Shown: in pieces, positions 12,869-13,498 of the stretch
Position numbering within the stretch: position 1 is the first letter of the stretch
Layout of the letters: every line of letters begins with the position of its first letter
Program-made: the position numbers and the translations under genes
The notes under the pieces: generated by a model
What the model was told of the DNA's origin: nothing
Seen by the model: only the letters and a program-made list of their open reading frames with translations
The model's database searches: none
Origin: Nitrospira defluvii
GTDB taxonomy: Bacteria; Nitrospirota; Nitrospiria; Nitrospirales; Nitrospiraceae
Reading direction: 5' to 3'
DNA: 13,498 bases
Assembly (NCBI GenBank): GCA_016199015.1
Contig: JACQHN010000491.1
Location: forward strand, 1-13,498

Positions 12869-13498
12869 TCAGCCGCCATTGTCCGCCCGCTTGTAAAACT
12901 GCTTCTTCGCCAATTCTGCCGCCACGACATAGGCACAGAGAATCCCCATCAGCGCCAACCAAAAGATCGGCGGCAACGGTTCGAATCCCAAGAACGTTCC
13001 AACCGGCGTCATCGGCAACAGCATGGTCGCAAATCCTGTCAGGAGGGTCGTGATCAGCAAGGCAGCCGATGGCCGGCTGGTATAGCAGGGCCGGCGCGTG
13101 CGGATGACGAGCACGATCAACGACGCCGAGAGCACGGACTCGACAAACCAGCCGGTGCGAAACTGGCCGGTCGTCGAGTGCAACACCAGCAGTAACACCC
13201 CGAATGTGAGGTAGTCGAAGATGGAACTCACGAACCCGAACGTGAGCATGAATCGTCGAATGAACGGAATGTCCCACCGGCGGGGCCGATCGATCAGTTC
13301 ACGGTCTACCCGGTCAGTCGCAATCGTCATTTCGGGAAGGTCCGTCAGGACGTTGGTCAGCAAGATCTGTTTCGGCAATAACGGGAGAAAGGGCAAAAAC
13401 AGCGAGGCACCGGCCATGCTGAACATGTTGCCGAAGTTCGCGCTGGTGGCCATAAACACATATTTCAACGTATTGGCAAATGTGATGCGCCCCTCACG
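12869..13498 (-). CDS. MgtA-type (P3B) Mg2+-translocating P-type ATPase, C-terminal part
   Basis: Only the last 209 residues are in the window; the frame is open to the edge and begins REGRITFANTLKYVFMATSA, so the gene continues to the right. Seen: the SANFGNMFSM segment matching SSNFGNVFS of E. coli MgtA (M5 region); the M6 block LLTNVLTDLPEMTIATD followed by VDRELIDRPRRWD; then IRRFMLTFGFVSSIFDYLTF, SGWF-like TGWFVESVLS, and GFEPLPPIFW near the end. This order is that of MgtA/MgtB family C-termini, which import Mg2+ into the cytoplasm. Phosphorylation, actuator and nucleotide domains lie outside. The family usually has Tyr where this protein has Thr in N-x-x-T-D of M6. At least four or five hydrophobic segments are visible. 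A hairpin and the kinase gene follow on the same strand. Confidence 0.9.
   Translation of the reverse strand, partial: REGRITFANTLKYVFMATSANFGNMFSMAGASLFLPFLPLLPKQILLTNVLTDLPEMTIATDRVDRELIDRPRRWDIPFIRRFMLTFGFVSSIFDYLTFGVLLLVLHSTTGQFRTGWFVESVLSASLIVLVIRTRRPCYTSRPSAALLITTLLTGFATMLLPMTPVGTFLGFEPLPPIFWLALMGILCAYVVAAELAKKQFYKRADNGG

Noticed and set aside
12708..13277. 189-codon minus-strand frame overlapping the Mg2+-ATPase
   Set aside because: Frame-shifted shadow of the MgtA-type gene and its downstream spacer; low-complexity His/Arg/Val composition.
1..13498. Signs of phage, insertion sequence, CRISPR or toxin-antitoxin systems
   Set aside because: No transposase, integrase, repeat-spacer array or paired toxin-antitoxin-like small genes were seen; base composition appears even.

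Overview
This is an ordinary-looking chromosomal stretch of a moderately high-GC Gram-negative bacterium (by eye close to 60% GC). Lipoprotein and Sec signals, a diderm-type exporter and the general protein style suggest a Nitrospira-like (Nitrospirota) organism. That assignment rests on resemblance remembered from the family and is an inference. I see no transposase, integrase, tRNA, rRNA or CRISPR array.

Layout. The left end (36-551, minus) carries a small NTF2-like lipoprotein gene. Its promoter places the predicted transcript start almost on the ATG. Divergent from it is a plus-strand run: a 31-residue, extremely basic protein of the AURKAIP1/COX24 type, related to mycobacterial ribosomal protein bS22 and mitochondrial mS38 (728-823); a 72-residue conserved protein (855-1073); an MsbA/BmrA-type half-transporter ABC exporter (1174-2904); and, 5 nt later, an exported phosphoesterase of the acid phosphatase/phospholipase C type (2910-3797). 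The phosphoesterase converges tail to tail, with 6 nt between stop codons, on a large minus-strand P2-type Ca2+-ATPase (3804-6512).

The middle holds a conserved protein of unknown function (6746-7189) converging on a secreted NTF2-like protein (7214-7831). A 400-nt intergenic region with three adjacent perfect stem-loops follows, then an exported TPR protein (8232-9221) and a PilZ-domain protein with both c-di-GMP-binding motifs intact (9367-9735).

The right part is all minus strand: a CaCA-family Na+/Ca2+ (cation/Ca2+) antiporter (9932-10945), a soluble PAS hybrid histidine kinase with a cysteine-rich PAS domain (11182-12699), and the C-terminal 209 residues of an MgtA-type (P3B) Mg2+-ATPase that runs off the window (12869-13498).

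Themes. Three divalent-cation transporters (Ca2+-ATPase, CaCA exchanger, MgtA-type ATPase) lie within 10 kb, interleaved with a hybrid kinase and a c-di-GMP effector. Whether they form one cation-homeostasis programme is inference; they are not a single operon. The least ordinary item is the bS22/mS38-like mini-protein, which is easily missed by gene callers. Several promoter-associated dyads (6593-6613, 6688-6702, 12754-12776) are candidate operators. I did not find convincing evidence of a wholly new multi-gene system.
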